Source: Collinsella aerofaciens (GTDB lineage: Bacteria > Actinomycetota > Coriobacteriia > Coriobacteriales > Coriobacteriaceae). From it: DNA of 64,000 nt. Position numbers and translations under genes: made by a program. Shown piece by piece: positions 32,694 to 40,485 of the stretch. How positions within the stretch are numbered: position 1 is the stretch's first letter; every line of letters starts with the position of its first letter. Under the pieces are notes generated by a model. That model saw only the letters and a list, made by a program, of their open reading frames with translations, was not told the origin of the DNA and did not search any database. Where the stretch lies: the NCBI RefSeq assembly GCF_015553355.1, contig NZ_JADNGN010000003.1, forward strand, positions 1 through 64,000. The letters run 5' to 3'.

Positions 32694-32730
32694 AAAAGCC
32701 GCGTGCTCGAAAGAGCGCGCGGCTTTTGTT
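32694..32730 (+). terminator. Terminator of the amino-sugar PTS operon
   Basis: AAAAGCCGCGTGCTC (32694-32708) pairs with GAGCGCGCGGCTTTT (32713-32727) across GAAA. A second hairpin, GGGGTGTG / CACACCCC, precedes it at 32641-32669. Confidence 0.88.
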
Positions 32731-32812
32731 TTCTTGATGATTCGGATGTTGCAGACTGATAATGCTTAACACCCTAGGTAGTTAGCCGAATTCGAGCAAA
32801 AGGGAGGATAGG

Positions 32813-33544
32813 ATGGCGATCGGAGCGCGTAAGCAACCGCTGTACGATCAGCTGGTCGATATTCTGACCGAAAAGATTGACCATGAATATCGCGCCGGTG
32901 ACATGATTCCTTCCGAGCGCGAACTTTCGGAGCGCTATGGTCTCTCGCGCACAACGGTACGCCTGGCTCTGCAGGAACTGGAGCGTTTAGGACTGGTGGT
33001 TCGGCAGCACGGTCGCGGTACCTTTGTGACCGACCGTTCGGCAAAGGCAACCAATCTTATGCAGTCCTACAGCTTTACCGAGCAGATGCGCGCGATGGGT
33101 CGAGAACCCGAGACCACGATTCTCGAGTTTTGCGAGATGGAGGCCGATAAGAATCTGGCCGAGCATATGGGATTGCGCATCGGTGATCGCATTTTTAAGC
33201 TCAAGCGCCTTCGTTCTGCCGACAACATGCCCATGATGGTCGAACGCAGCTATCTACCGGTTCGTCAATTTCTGTCCCTAAAGCGACCGCTGCTGGAGCG
33301 TAAGCCGCTTTACGATGTGATTGAGCAGGACTTTCAGCAAAAGATTCGCGTGGCCGAAGAGGAGTTCTATGCGAGCATAGCCCGTCCCACCGATGCCCAC
33401 CTTTTGGGAATTGTCGAGGGCTCGCCTGTGCTCGATTTGGTCAGGACTACGTATAACGAGTCAAACGAGGTAGTGGAGTACACACTCTCGGTTGCTCGTG
33501 CCGATCAGTTTAAATACAAGGTTTACCACCAGCGCAGTAACTAG
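32813..33544 (+). CDS. GntR/HutC-family regulator (NagR/DasR-like)
   Basis: Sugar-phosphate-responsive transcription factor, 243 residues. The winged helix occupies residues 10-75 ([50 protein letters not shown] ... HGRGTFV). The UTRA effector domain follows, including RLRSADNMPMMVERSYLPV and LVRTTYNESNEVVEYTLSVARAD. NagR/DasR relatives sense glucosamine-6-phosphate or its acetyl form; here galactosamine-6-phosphate compounds are also possible. Two TGGT-N4-ACCA sites (29292 and 33584) flank the locus and are its probable operators. It lies between the PTS operon and agaS. Confidence 0.9.
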   Translation: MAIGARKQPLYDQLVDILTEKIDHEYRAGDMIPSERELSERYGLSRTTVRLALQELERLGLVVRQHGRGTFVTDRSAKATNLMQSYSFTEQMRAMGREPETTILEFCEMEADKNLAEHMGLRIGDRIFKLKRLRSADNMPMMVERSYLPVRQFLSLKRPLLERKPLYDVIEQDFQQKIRVAEEEFYASIARPTDAHLLGIVEGSPVLDLVRTTYNESNEVVEYTLSVARADQFKYKVYHQRSN

Positions 33545-33583
33545 TGCTCGCATCGTTTCCATATGGTGATTCTTTGCATTTAA

Positions 33584-33619
33584 CTGGTTACTACCAGATA
33601 ACCAACCGAAGTGTATAAT
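33584..33619 (+). promoter_or_regulatory. agaS promoter with dre-like operator
   Basis: CTGGTTACTACCAG (33584-33597) is a perfect 5-bp-arm site of the NagR/DasR type. TATAAT follows at 33614-33619, so the operator overlaps the -35 region. This placement fits repression by the GntR regulator encoded just upstream. Confidence 0.75.
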
Positions 33620-33658
33620 TGCACGTCAGAGGATTACTTCTAGAGAGAGGTATTAAAA

Positions 33659-34825
33659 ATGTTCGAGAAGAGTGTCGAGGAGCTCACCGAGCTCGGCGCC
33701 CAGATCACCACGGCCGAGATTGCTCAGCAGCCCGAGCTTTGGCGTGATACGCTCAACATCTATCGCGAGAACAAGGAGGCCATCGAGGCCTTCCTGGCCG
33801 AGGCTCGCGCTATGGGCGAGGGGCGTCTGTCCGTTGTCTTCACCGGTGCCGGTACGTCCGACTACGTTGGCGATACCTGCGCCCCGTACCTGCGTCACGC
33901 TGGCAACACTGATCTCTACGACTTTAAGCCCATCGCCACGACCGACATCGTGAGCGCCCCGCGCGACTTCCTGCGCGCCGAGGATCCCACGCTCGTGGTT
34001 TCCTTTGCCCGCTCTGGCAACAGCCCCGAGAGCCTTGCCGCCGTTGCCGTTGCCAAGGAGCTCGTCCACAACGTCAAGTTCCTCAACATCACCTGCGCTC
34101 CCGAGGGCAAGCTCGCCGTCGAGTCTGCCGATGATCCTAACGCGCTGACGCTGCTCATTCCGCGCGCCAACGACAAGGGCTTCGCCATGACCGGTTCTTA
34201 TTCCTGCATGACCCTGCTCTCCACCCTTATTTTCGACACTGCCTCTGACGAGCAGAAGGCCGAGTGGGTCGAGACGATTGCCAAGATGGGCGAGGAGGTC
34301 ATCTCCCGTGAGCCCGAGATCGCCGATTACCTGGCTGGCGACTTCAACCGCGTGACCTACTTGGGTTCTGGCTCCTTCGGTGGCCTTGCCCAGGAGAGCC
34401 AGCTCAAGATCCTCGAGCTCGCTCACGGTCTGGTCGCTACTTCCTACGACACCTCCATGGGCTATCGTCATGGACCTAAGTCCTTCGTCGACGATAAGAC
34501 GCTCGTCTTCGTGTTCGTCAATAACGACGCCTACACCCGTCAGTACGACATCGACATCCTCAACGAGATCGGTGGCGACGAGATCGCTCAGCACACCATC
34601 GCCGTTCAGCAGGAAGGTGCCACCGTCTACGAGGGCGAGTCCTTCACCTTTAAGGGCTACGAGGCACTTCCCGAGGGCTACCTTGCTCTGCCGTTCGTGA
34701 TGTTTGCCCAGGCTATCAGCCTGCTCAACTCCGTGCGCGTGGGCAACACGCCCGATACGCCGAGCCCCACCGGCACGGTCAACCGCGTGGTTAAGGGCGT
34801 GACGATTCACCCCTTCACCGCTTAA
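33659..34825 (+). CDS. agaS: AgaS-type SIS-domain sugar-phosphate isomerase/deaminase
   Basis: Cytoplasmic enzyme of the N-acetylgalactosamine pathway; AgaS proteins act as galactosamine-6-phosphate deaminase/isomerases giving tagatose-6-phosphate. The 388-residue protein has two SIS domains. GAGTSDYVGDT and SFARSGNSPES mark the first; YLGSGSFGGLAQESQLKILELAHG and SMGYRHGPKSFV mark the second. The C-terminus TPSPTGTVNRVVKGVTIHPF is typical of AgaS rather than GlmS. It has its own promoter with a GntR operator and a strong terminator, so it is probably monocistronic. Confidence 0.88.
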   Translation: MFEKSVEELTELGAQITTAEIAQQPELWRDTLNIYRENKEAIEAFLAEARAMGEGRLSVVFTGAGTSDYVGDTCAPYLRHAGNTDLYDFKPIATTDIVSAPRDFLRAEDPTLVVSFARSGNSPESLAAVAVAKELVHNVKFLNITCAPEGKLAVESADDPNALTLLIPRANDKGFAMTGSYSCMTLLSTLIFDTASDEQKAEWVETIAKMGEEVISREPEIADYLAGDFNRVTYLGSGSFGGLAQESQLKILELAHGLVATSYDTSMGYRHGPKSFVDDKTLVFVFVNNDAYTRQYDIDILNEIGGDEIAQHTIAVQQEGATVYEGESFTFKGYEALPEGYLALPFVMFAQAISLLNSVRVGNTPDTPSPTGTVNRVVKGVTIHPFTA

Positions 34826-34844
34826 TCGCGTCCCCCTGTAAGGG

Positions 34845-34881
34845 CGCCCGTCCGCTCATAACGGCGGGCGGGCGCTTTTTG
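34845..34881 (+). terminator. Terminator of agaS
   Basis: GCGCCCGTCCGC (34845-34856) pairs with GCGGGCGGGCGC (34865-34876), one G-T wobble, followed by TTTTT. Confidence 0.9.
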
Positions 34882-34942
34882 TTTTACGTGAGCTGGGTAT
34901 AAGCATCACTACAGTCAACTGCTTTAGAAGCAAGGAGTGCAT

Positions 34943-36112
34943 ATGAGCACGTACGCAATTAAGGCTGACAAGTTCTTCTTGCCGGCAGGCCCGCAACTGG
35001 GCGGCTATCTTATGGTCGAGGATGGCGTCTTTGGCGCCTGGCAGGCCGACGAGCCCTCTTGCGAGATTAAGGACTACACGGGATCGTGGATCGCACCGGG
35101 TATGGTCGATACTCACATCCATGGCTTCTACAACCACTCAACTACCGATAACGATCCCGAGGGCATCGATATCAGCTCGACCGAGCTCGCCCGTCGCGGC
35201 ACCACCAGCTGGCTGCCCACGACGTTCACCGATGGCGTCGAGCAGATCAAGGACGCCTGCGCCGCCATCGCTCAGGCGGACGAGGGTCGCGGCCCCGACT
35301 TCTGCGGTGCTCGCATTCAGGGCATCTACCTGGAGGGCCCCTTCTTTACCATGAAGCACGTGGGCGCGCAGAACCCCGCTTACCTGATCGATCCCTCCGA
35401 GGAGGTCTTCGATCAGTGGCAGGAGGCTGCGGGTGGTCGCATCGTCAAGAGCGCCATGGCGGCCGAGCGCGACGGTGCCGCTGCTTATGCGGCTGCTCTG
35501 AATGCCAAGGGTGTGGTGACCAGCATCGGTCACTCCGACGCCACCTACGATGAGTGCATCGCCGCCATCAACGCCGGTGCCAGCTGCTTTACGCATACCT
35601 ATAACGGTCAGCGCGGGCTGCATCACCGTGAGCCCGGTGTCGTGGGCGCTGCCATGTCCACGCCCGAGACCTACGCCGAGATCATCTGTGACGGCAAGCA
35701 CGTTAACCCTGCCGCCATCAAGGCGCTGCTGCAGGCAAAGGGCTGGCAACACACGGTGCTCATCACTGACTGCCTGGGCTGCGGCGGCATGCCCGAGGGC
35801 AGCTACACCAGTGGTGGCATGGACGTCATCATGAAGGACAGCCTGTGCTGGCTCGCCGACGGCAAGAGCATTGCCGGCTCGGTGCTCACGCTTGCCCAGG
35901 GCGTCAAGAACATCGTTGACTGGGGCATCGCCAGCGCCGATATCGCCATTCGCATGGCAACCGAGGTGCCGGCACGCTCCGCGCACATCGAGGATAAGTG
36001 CGGCAGCATCATGCCGGGTCGCGACGCCGACTTTGTCGTGTTCGACCATGAGCTTACCCTCGTCGAGACGTATGTTGGCGGCCAGAGCGTCGGCAACGCC
36101 TTTACCGAGTAA
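34943..36112 (+). CDS. nagA: N-acetylhexosamine-6-phosphate deacetylase (NagA/AgaA type)
   Basis: Removes acetate from N-acetylglucosamine-6-phosphate or N-acetylgalactosamine-6-phosphate, the step before AgaS. Amidohydrolase fold of 389 residues. WIAPGMVDTHIHGFYNHST is the NagA N-terminal signature, LEGPFFTMKHVGAQNP holds the metal-binding Glu, GHSDATYDE and HTYNGQRGLHHREPG supply histidines, and VLITDCLGCGG contains the catalytic Asp. ATG 34943 is chosen, since AAGGAG lies 5 nt upstream. AgaA versus NagA specificity cannot be told from sequence. A decayed second copy of its 3' end lies at 38855. Confidence 0.9.
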   Translation: MSTYAIKADKFFLPAGPQLGGYLMVEDGVFGAWQADEPSCEIKDYTGSWIAPGMVDTHIHGFYNHSTTDNDPEGIDISSTELARRGTTSWLPTTFTDGVEQIKDACAAIAQADEGRGPDFCGARIQGIYLEGPFFTMKHVGAQNPAYLIDPSEEVFDQWQEAAGGRIVKSAMAAERDGAAAYAAALNAKGVVTSIGHSDATYDECIAAINAGASCFTHTYNGQRGLHHREPGVVGAAMSTPETYAEIICDGKHVNPAAIKALLQAKGWQHTVLITDCLGCGGMPEGSYTSGGMDVIMKDSLCWLADGKSIAGSVLTLAQGVKNIVDWGIASADIAIRMATEVPARSAHIEDKCGSIMPGRDADFVVFDHELTLVETYVGGQSVGNAFTE

Positions 36113-36123
36113 CGATAGAAAAA

Positions 36124-36157
36124 GACGGCGGGCCCGAATCTGCTCGGACCCGCCGTA
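36124..36157 (-). terminator. Terminator for the flavodoxin gene (and nagA)
   Basis: ACGGCGGG and CCCGCCGT pair across the gap between the convergent genes. Read on the minus strand the stem is followed by CTTTTTCT, so it mainly serves the minus-strand gene. Confidence 0.75.
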
Positions 36158-36187
36158 TGGGTTAAACGCTCAAAAGCACCTTCACAG

Positions 36188-36772
36188 TTACAGCTTGTTA
36201 GCGATCTTCTTTGCCGTGCGCTTAACGCCGGCCACCAGGCCTCCTGCAGGATGCTCCTTCTCGTATGCTAGACGCTTCTCACGTTTGGCGTACTCTTCGA
36301 CGATGATATCGCCGTACTCATCTTCGATCTTGTCGAAGAAGTCGACGGCGCCCTTAATTTCCTCAGCGGTCGGGTGTCCCTTTTGGACACCGCCGGCGAG
36401 TTTGAACGGCCCCCACGTATCAAAGCCGGGGCAGCCGTAGACACCCATAAAGATGGCCTGCCTCATGCGGCAGATGCCATCGATATCCTTGCCGTACCAC
36501 TTGTTTTTGCCACCGTAGGTCATAAGGCCAAACACCTTGTCCTGCGGCTGCAGCACGTTGGTCAGTACACGTGCCATATCCTTGTCGATCTCGGAGTAAT
36601 AGATGCCCGTGGCGACGCCGATTAGATGATATTCGTGCAGGTTGGGGTACTCGTTTTTGCCGAGTGACTTCACGTCGAGGGTATCGATCTCGGGGTGCGC
36701 CTCGACGATGGCGTCCACGAGCTTTTTCGTATTGCCGTGATGGCGCGAGGCGTAGAGGATGATGGTTCGCAT
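36188..36772 (-). CDS. Flavodoxin-fold protein
   Basis: FMN-binding electron carrier or quinone reductase-like protein, 194 residues. The phosphate loop is LYASRHHGNTKKLVD (residues 5-19), in place of the classical T/S-x-T-GNT pattern. VATGIYYSEIDKDMARVL and LMTYGGKNKWYGKDIDGI form the flavin side. The basic C-terminus (GVKRTAKKIANKL) may contact a membrane or nucleic acid. ATG 36772 has AAAGG 8 nt upstream; in-frame ATGs further up do not. It is convergent with nagA and not obviously part of the sugar pathway. Confidence 0.82.
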   Translation of the reverse strand: MRTIILYASRHHGNTKKLVDAIVEAHPEIDTLDVKSLGKNEYPNLHEYHLIGVATGIYYSEIDKDMARVLTNVLQPQDKVFGLMTYGGKNKWYGKDIDGICRMRQAIFMGVYGCPGFDTWGPFKLAGGVQKGHPTAEEIKGAVDFFDKIEDEYGDIIVEEYAKREKRLAYEKEHPAGGLVAGVKRTAKKIANKL

Positions 36773-36928
36773 AAGAAGGCCTTTCAGCTGTAATTGCATC
36801 AATGTCTGTATGGTACCCCGTTACATGGCTGGGATACCGGACGCATCGATGAACGTGCGGGTTTGTCCTTTGGTCAGGGCCGAGACGGGTACTTGCGAGC
36901 AAAAAGCAGTTGTTCGAAAGGATGGGCA

Positions 36929-37810
36929 ATGGAATACGCTCTCTCCAACGATTCGATTTCTATTAAGGTGTCCACGGCTGGTGGTTCGTTTACCTCGATC
37001 GAGGCCGGAGGTCGCGAGTATCTGTGGCAGGGCGATCCCGCCGTGTGGTCCGGCCAGGCACCGATTTGCTTCCCGATTTGCGGAGGCTTGCGCGATAACA
37101 ACGCCATGACGTTTGCCGGGCATCATGTAAAGCTCGCTCGCCATGGGTTTGCGCGCAAACAGGAGTGGAAGCTGCTGAGCCAGAGCGAGAACGAGCTGGC
37201 GATGTGCCTGGCTTCGGAGGATAACGCCGCGCTGCTGAGCGATTATCCGTATCCGTTTAAGCTTGTCGCCCGCTATACGCTCGAGGACGCTGCCGTGCGC
37301 GTTTCCTATGAGGTCACCAACGAGGGCACCGAGGACATGCCGTTCTTTATTGGCGGTCATCCCGGCTTTAGGTGTCCGCTCGATGAGGGCGAGGCCTATA
37401 CGGACTACGAGTTGCGCTTTGAGAAGGACGAGGCTGCGGAGCTCTGCACCGCCGTCCCCTCGACTGGCTTGATTGACGTGACCAATCGCTCCAAGAACCC
37501 CATGGTGGGAAAGACGCTGCCTCTGTCACATGAGCTCTTCGATTTTGCGGAGACCATCTTTGACGTGCTCGAGAGCCGTCAGGTCACGCTTTCCAAAAAG
37601 GGCGAGGACAAGGGCGTCCGCCTGAGCTTTGAGGACTTCCCATATCTCATTGTGTGGAGCAAGCCCGAGGGCGATTTTGTGGCGGTTGAGCCCTGGGGCG
37701 GCCTTTCGACCTGCTCCGATGAGGACGACGTGCTTGAGCATAAGCGCGGCTGCCTTGTCGCCAAGCCCAAGGAGACCGTCGTTCGCTCGTTCACGATTGA
37801 GATTCTGTAA
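36929..37810 (+). CDS. Aldose 1-epimerase family protein (LacX-like)
   Basis: Galactose-mutarotase-fold protein of 293 residues, closest in layout to the LacX group that accompanies tagatose pathway genes. Visible motifs are LWQGDPAVWSGQAPICFPICGGL, ARHGFARKQEW (conserved His), FFIGGHPGFRCPL (catalytic His) and FVAVEPWGGLSTC (Glu near the active site). AAAGGATGG precedes the ATG. It lies 59 nt before the LacC-like kinase gene on the same strand, so both probably share a transcript. The true substrate of LacX proteins is unclear. Confidence 0.85.
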   Translation: MEYALSNDSISIKVSTAGGSFTSIEAGGREYLWQGDPAVWSGQAPICFPICGGLRDNNAMTFAGHHVKLARHGFARKQEWKLLSQSENELAMCLASEDNAALLSDYPYPFKLVARYTLEDAAVRVSYEVTNEGTEDMPFFIGGHPGFRCPLDEGEAYTDYELRFEKDEAAELCTAVPSTGLIDVTNRSKNPMVGKTLPLSHELFDFAETIFDVLESRQVTLSKKGEDKGVRLSFEDFPYLIVWSKPEGDFVAVEPWGGLSTCSDEDDVLEHKRGCLVAKPKETVVRSFTIEIL

Positions 37811-37869
37811 TTCCGTTTTGTCGACTCGTATCGCGAGGCATAAGGAGCCTGCGAGATAAGGAGCTAAAA

Positions 37870-38805
37870 ATGATCCTCACCGTTACGATGAACCCGTCTG
37901 TCGATACGCGCTATCAGCTCGATGAGCTCATTATCGACGACGTCAACCGCGTGACGCCCGAAAAGACCGCCGGCGGTAAGGGCCTCAACGTGGCCCGCGT
38001 CCTGGGCCAGCTGGGCGACGATGTCGTGGCAACCGGCTTGCTTGGTGGTCATATGGGCGCCTATATGGCCGAGCTCATGGATGCCAACGGCATTAAGAAT
38101 GATTTTGTGCCCATCAAGGGCGAGACCCGCATTTGCCTCAATATCCTTCATGCTGGCAACCAGACCGAGTTGCTCGAGAGCGGCCCGACGATTGCCCCCG
38201 AGGAGCTCGATGCCTTTACCGCCAAGTTCGCCGAGCTTGCGAGCAAGGCCGATGTCGTTACCATCTCGGGTTCGCTGCCCCGCGGCGTCGAGGCGGACTA
38301 CTACGCCAAGATCACGGGCATTGCAGAGAACGCCGGCGCCAAGGTGCTGCTCGATACCTCGGGCGCTTCGCTCGAGGCCGCCCTTAAGTCCGAAATTAAG
38401 CCCGAGCTGGTCAAGCCCAACCTGACCGAGATCAACGGCCTTCTGGGCACGAGCTTTACCACCGACGATGTGGACGAGCTCCGCGCCGCGCTCGCCTCTG
38501 ATGCCCGCTTCTCCGATATCCCCTGGGTCGTCGTGTCCATGGGTGCTGCCGGCTCCGTTGGCTTCCACAACGGCCGTGCGTTCCGCGCAAAGACGCCCGA
38601 TATCCCTGCCGTTAACGCCACGGGCTCTGGTGACTCCACTATCGCTGGCTTCGCGCATGCCATTGCTGCTGGCGCAGACGACGAGACGGTGCTGCGTACC
38701 GCCAACACCTGCGGCAAGCTCAATGCCATGGATCCCATGACTGGCCATCTAGTCATGGACCGTTGGGACGAGGTCTACAACGGCGTTGTCGTGACCGAGC
38801 TGTAA
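37870..38805 (+). CDS. lacC: PfkB-type tagatose-6-phosphate kinase / 1-phosphofructokinase
   Basis: ATP-dependent sugar-phosphate kinase, 311 residues. MILTVTMNPSVDTRYQLDEL and KTAGGKGLNVARVLGQLG are the substrate-binding signatures of the LacC/FruK group; the second PfkB motif VNATGSGDSTIAGFAHAI contains the catalytic Asp. With AgaS upstream, tagatose-6-phosphate phosphorylation to the 1,6-bisphosphate fits best. The matching aldolase is not in the window. Fructose-1-phosphate kinase activity is the main alternative. AAGGAGC precedes the ATG. Confidence 0.8.
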   Translation: MILTVTMNPSVDTRYQLDELIIDDVNRVTPEKTAGGKGLNVARVLGQLGDDVVATGLLGGHMGAYMAELMDANGIKNDFVPIKGETRICLNILHAGNQTELLESGPTIAPEELDAFTAKFAELASKADVVTISGSLPRGVEADYYAKITGIAENAGAKVLLDTSGASLEAALKSEIKPELVKPNLTEINGLLGTSFTTDDVDELRAALASDARFSDIPWVVVSMGAAGSVGFHNGRAFRAKTPDIPAVNATGSGDSTIAGFAHAIAAGADDETVLRTANTCGKLNAMDPMTGHLVMDRWDEVYNGVVVTEL

Positions 38806-38854
38806 GAGCTTGGGCGACGGCCCCGGCATCGGTTGTTTGCTTATAGTTAGAGCC

Positions 38855-38977
38855 GACGACAAGTGCGGTAGCATTATGCCGGGGCGCGACGCCGACGCTG
38901 TCGTGTTCAATCCCGACCTTACCCTGGTCGAGACGTATGTGGGTGGCAACAGCGTCGGTAACGCGTTTACCGAGTAG
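38855..38977 (+). pseudogene. Remnant of a second nagA (last 40 codons)
   Basis: This stretch encodes DDKCGSIMPGRDADAVVFNP and then TLVETYVGGNSVGNAFTE followed by a stop. It matches the last 40 residues of the deacetylase at 34943-36112 with only a few differences. There is an in-frame stop shortly upstream and no start site. It is the 3' end of a duplicated nagA, showing that the region between lacC and yhcH arose by recombination or deletion. Confidence 0.9.
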
Positions 38978-39010
38978 CCGCCAAAAAAAACGATCCGAAA
39001 GGGGATTTAG

Positions 39011-39484
39011 ATGATTTACGGTGCATTGGGCGATATCGAGGAGTACCGCGGAATGCTCAAGGGCCTCGACGTGCTGATCGACTGGCTCGAGGAGAACGAC
39101 CCGGCGGAGCTCGAGGTCGGCAGCCATCCGATTCTGGGCGACAAGGTCTTTGCGAACGTCATGGCTCCCACGACGCGTCCCGAGGCTGAGGCTCACTACG
39201 AGACGCATCAGCGCTATCATGACCTGCAGATCGACGTCGAGGGTCGCGAGGCCTTTAAGGTCGCCACGGGCAGCCTGACGCTGGTCCAGGAGTTTGACGA
39301 GAAGGACGACTACGATTTGGTCGATTCCGACGCCTCGATCGCCGGCGATCTTGCCGACGATAAGTTCGCGCTGTTCGTTGCCGGCGAGCCTCACATGCCC
39401 ACGCTCGAGTTCCCGGGCGATGGCGCACAGCCGGTCAAGAAGATCTGCTTTAAGCTGCTTGCAGACGCTTACTGGGAGGAGTAA
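39011..39484 (+). CDS. YhcH/YjgK/YiaL family protein
   Basis: A 157-residue cupin-like protein of the DUF386 family (includes EbgC and YhcH/NanQ, reported as sugar anomerases). Conserved parts are MIYGALGDIEEY, PTTRPEAEAHYETHQRYHDLQIDVEG (metal-binding His and Glu), FVAGEPHMPTL and a Lys in KKICFKL. Members often accompany amino-sugar or sialic acid catabolism, fitting this locus. AAGGGG lies before the ATG; a terminator follows. Confidence 0.88.
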   Translation: MIYGALGDIEEYRGMLKGLDVLIDWLEENDPAELEVGSHPILGDKVFANVMAPTTRPEAEAHYETHQRYHDLQIDVEGREAFKVATGSLTLVQEFDEKDDYDLVDSDASIAGDLADDKFALFVAGEPHMPTLEFPGDGAQPVKKICFKLLADAYWEE

Positions 39485-39544
39485 CGCGCTGCTCGGCTGA
39501 GCTGTTCGTGTTGTGAGCGTTTTCCTTTGGAGGAGCGCGCTTAG

Positions 39545-39593
39545 GCCCCGCTGATCGCGGTTCCTTTGGGGATTGCGGCTGGCGGGGCTTTTT
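39545..39593 (+). terminator. Terminator of the YhcH gene
   Basis: GCCCCGC (39545-39551) pairs with GCGGGGC (39582-39588), followed by TTTTT. Confidence 0.75.
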
Positions 39594-39656
39594 GTTGAGT
39601 AGGGGAGTTGCCGGCGGCGTTGTGCTTGGATTGGCATTGTGCGATAAATCGGCAAG

Positions 39657-39682
39657 AAAAAAGCCGCCCGAAGGCGGCTATC
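39657..39682 (-). terminator. Terminator of tRNA-Thr
   Basis: On the minus strand GCCGCC-TTCG-GGCGGC is followed by six Ts, just after the tRNA 3' end. Confidence 0.92.
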
Positions 39683-39690
39683 TTGTGCAA

Positions 39691-39766
39691 TGGAGCCAGC
39701 GACCGGGCTCGAACCGGTGACCCCCGCTTTACGAGAGCGGTGCTCTACCAACTGAGCTACGCTGGC
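39691..39766 (-). tRNA. tRNA-Thr (anticodon CGT)
   Basis: A 76-nt cloverleaf: acceptor GCCAGCG/CGCTGGC, D-arm GCTCAGTTGGTAGAGC, anticodon loop CTCGTAA with anticodon CGT (reads ACG), T-loop GGTTCGAGCCC, discriminator T and an encoded CCA end. Confidence 0.96.
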
Positions 39767-39805
39767 GGCCATGTGGTGACGCAACTGAGGCGTCAACGGC
39801 TGTTT

Positions 39806-39834
39806 ATGATACGGGACATCGCACATCCGCGCAA
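39806..39834 (-). promoter_or_regulatory. Promoter of tRNA-Thr
   Basis: On the minus strand TTGCGC (39834-39829) and TATCAT (39811-39806) are separated by 17 nt and lie about 40 nt before the tRNA. Confidence 0.65.
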
Positions 39835-39923
39835 GGGTTCTGACGGCTTTTCTCACTTTAAATGCACTAATATTGGAGACGTGATGTCCCGCTCGTATGG
39901 GTCTCAAACAGAATGGGGCAGCC

Positions 39924-40394
39924 ATGGCTCAACCCAAGATTCTTTTCACGCGTATCGATGACCGTTTCATTTACGGGCAAGACGTTGAGCTGTGGAACGA
40001 GGCGACTGGTTCCAACCTTGTCCTAATCGTCAACGATGAGATCGCGGCGGATTCGCGCCAATGGGCACCCATGAGGGCGGCGGCGCCAGAAGGCGTCTGG
40101 ACAAGGTTTTTCTCGGTGCAAAGGACTATCGACATCATTCATACCGCAACGCCGCGTCAATGGATTCTGATCATGGTAGCCTCACCCGTCGATGCGCTCG
40201 CGCTGGTTAAGGGCGGCGTGCCAATCACCAAGATCAGCATTGGCCATATGCAAGCAGGGGAGGGCAAGCGCCCCATAGCGCCCGCGGTTGCCGTGGGCGA
40301 CGCAGACGTCGCTGCCCTCAAAGAACTGCAGGCGCTCGGCATAGAGCTAGAAATCCGCTATCTCCCCAGTTCCAATCCCGACCCATCTACCTAG
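39924..40394 (+). CDS. PTS mannose-family EIIB paralogue lacking the active-site histidine
   Basis: 156 residues, clearly related along its length to the IIB at 30182 (FTRIDDRFIYGQD against LLTRIDNRLVHGQV; KGGVPITKISIGHMQAGEGKRPIAPAVAV). Position 17, the phosphorylated His of IIB, is Tyr here. It cannot carry phosphate in the usual way, so it may be a regulatory or decaying copy. It is unlinked to any IIA/IIC/IID and stands alone. ATG 39924 aligns with the paralogue start; the Shine-Dalgarno is weak. Its stop codon lies in the left arm of a palindromic repeat, so the C-terminus may have been set by insertion of that repeat. Confidence 0.82.
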   Translation: MAQPKILFTRIDDRFIYGQDVELWNEATGSNLVLIVNDEIAADSRQWAPMRAAAPEGVWTRFFSVQRTIDIIHTATPRQWILIMVASPVDALALVKGGVPITKISIGHMQAGEGKRPIAPAVAVGDADVAALKELQALGIELEIRYLPSSNPDPST

Positions 40395-40425
40395 TCATTT
40401 AAGAACGTCCCCAATGACTAGGTAG
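40387..40425. repeat. GTCCC-core palindrome (13-bp arms)
   Basis: CTACCTAGTCATT (40387-40399) and AATGACTAGGTAG (40413-40425) flank TAAGAACGTCCCC. A 30-nt stretch of it recurs exactly, inverted, at about 63731-63758. Confidence 0.88.
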
Positions 40426-40485
40426 AACAGCGCCCGTCGGCGGTGTGCCGGCGGGCGCTGTTGTGCGATATGTTGCGTTGCGGGC

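Noticed and set aside
37870-38805. Calling the kinase a fructose-1-phosphate kinase (fruK).
   Set aside because: No fructose PTS gene is beside it; its neighbours AgaS, NagA and LacX-like favour tagatose-6-phosphate kinase, although sequence alone does not exclude fruK.
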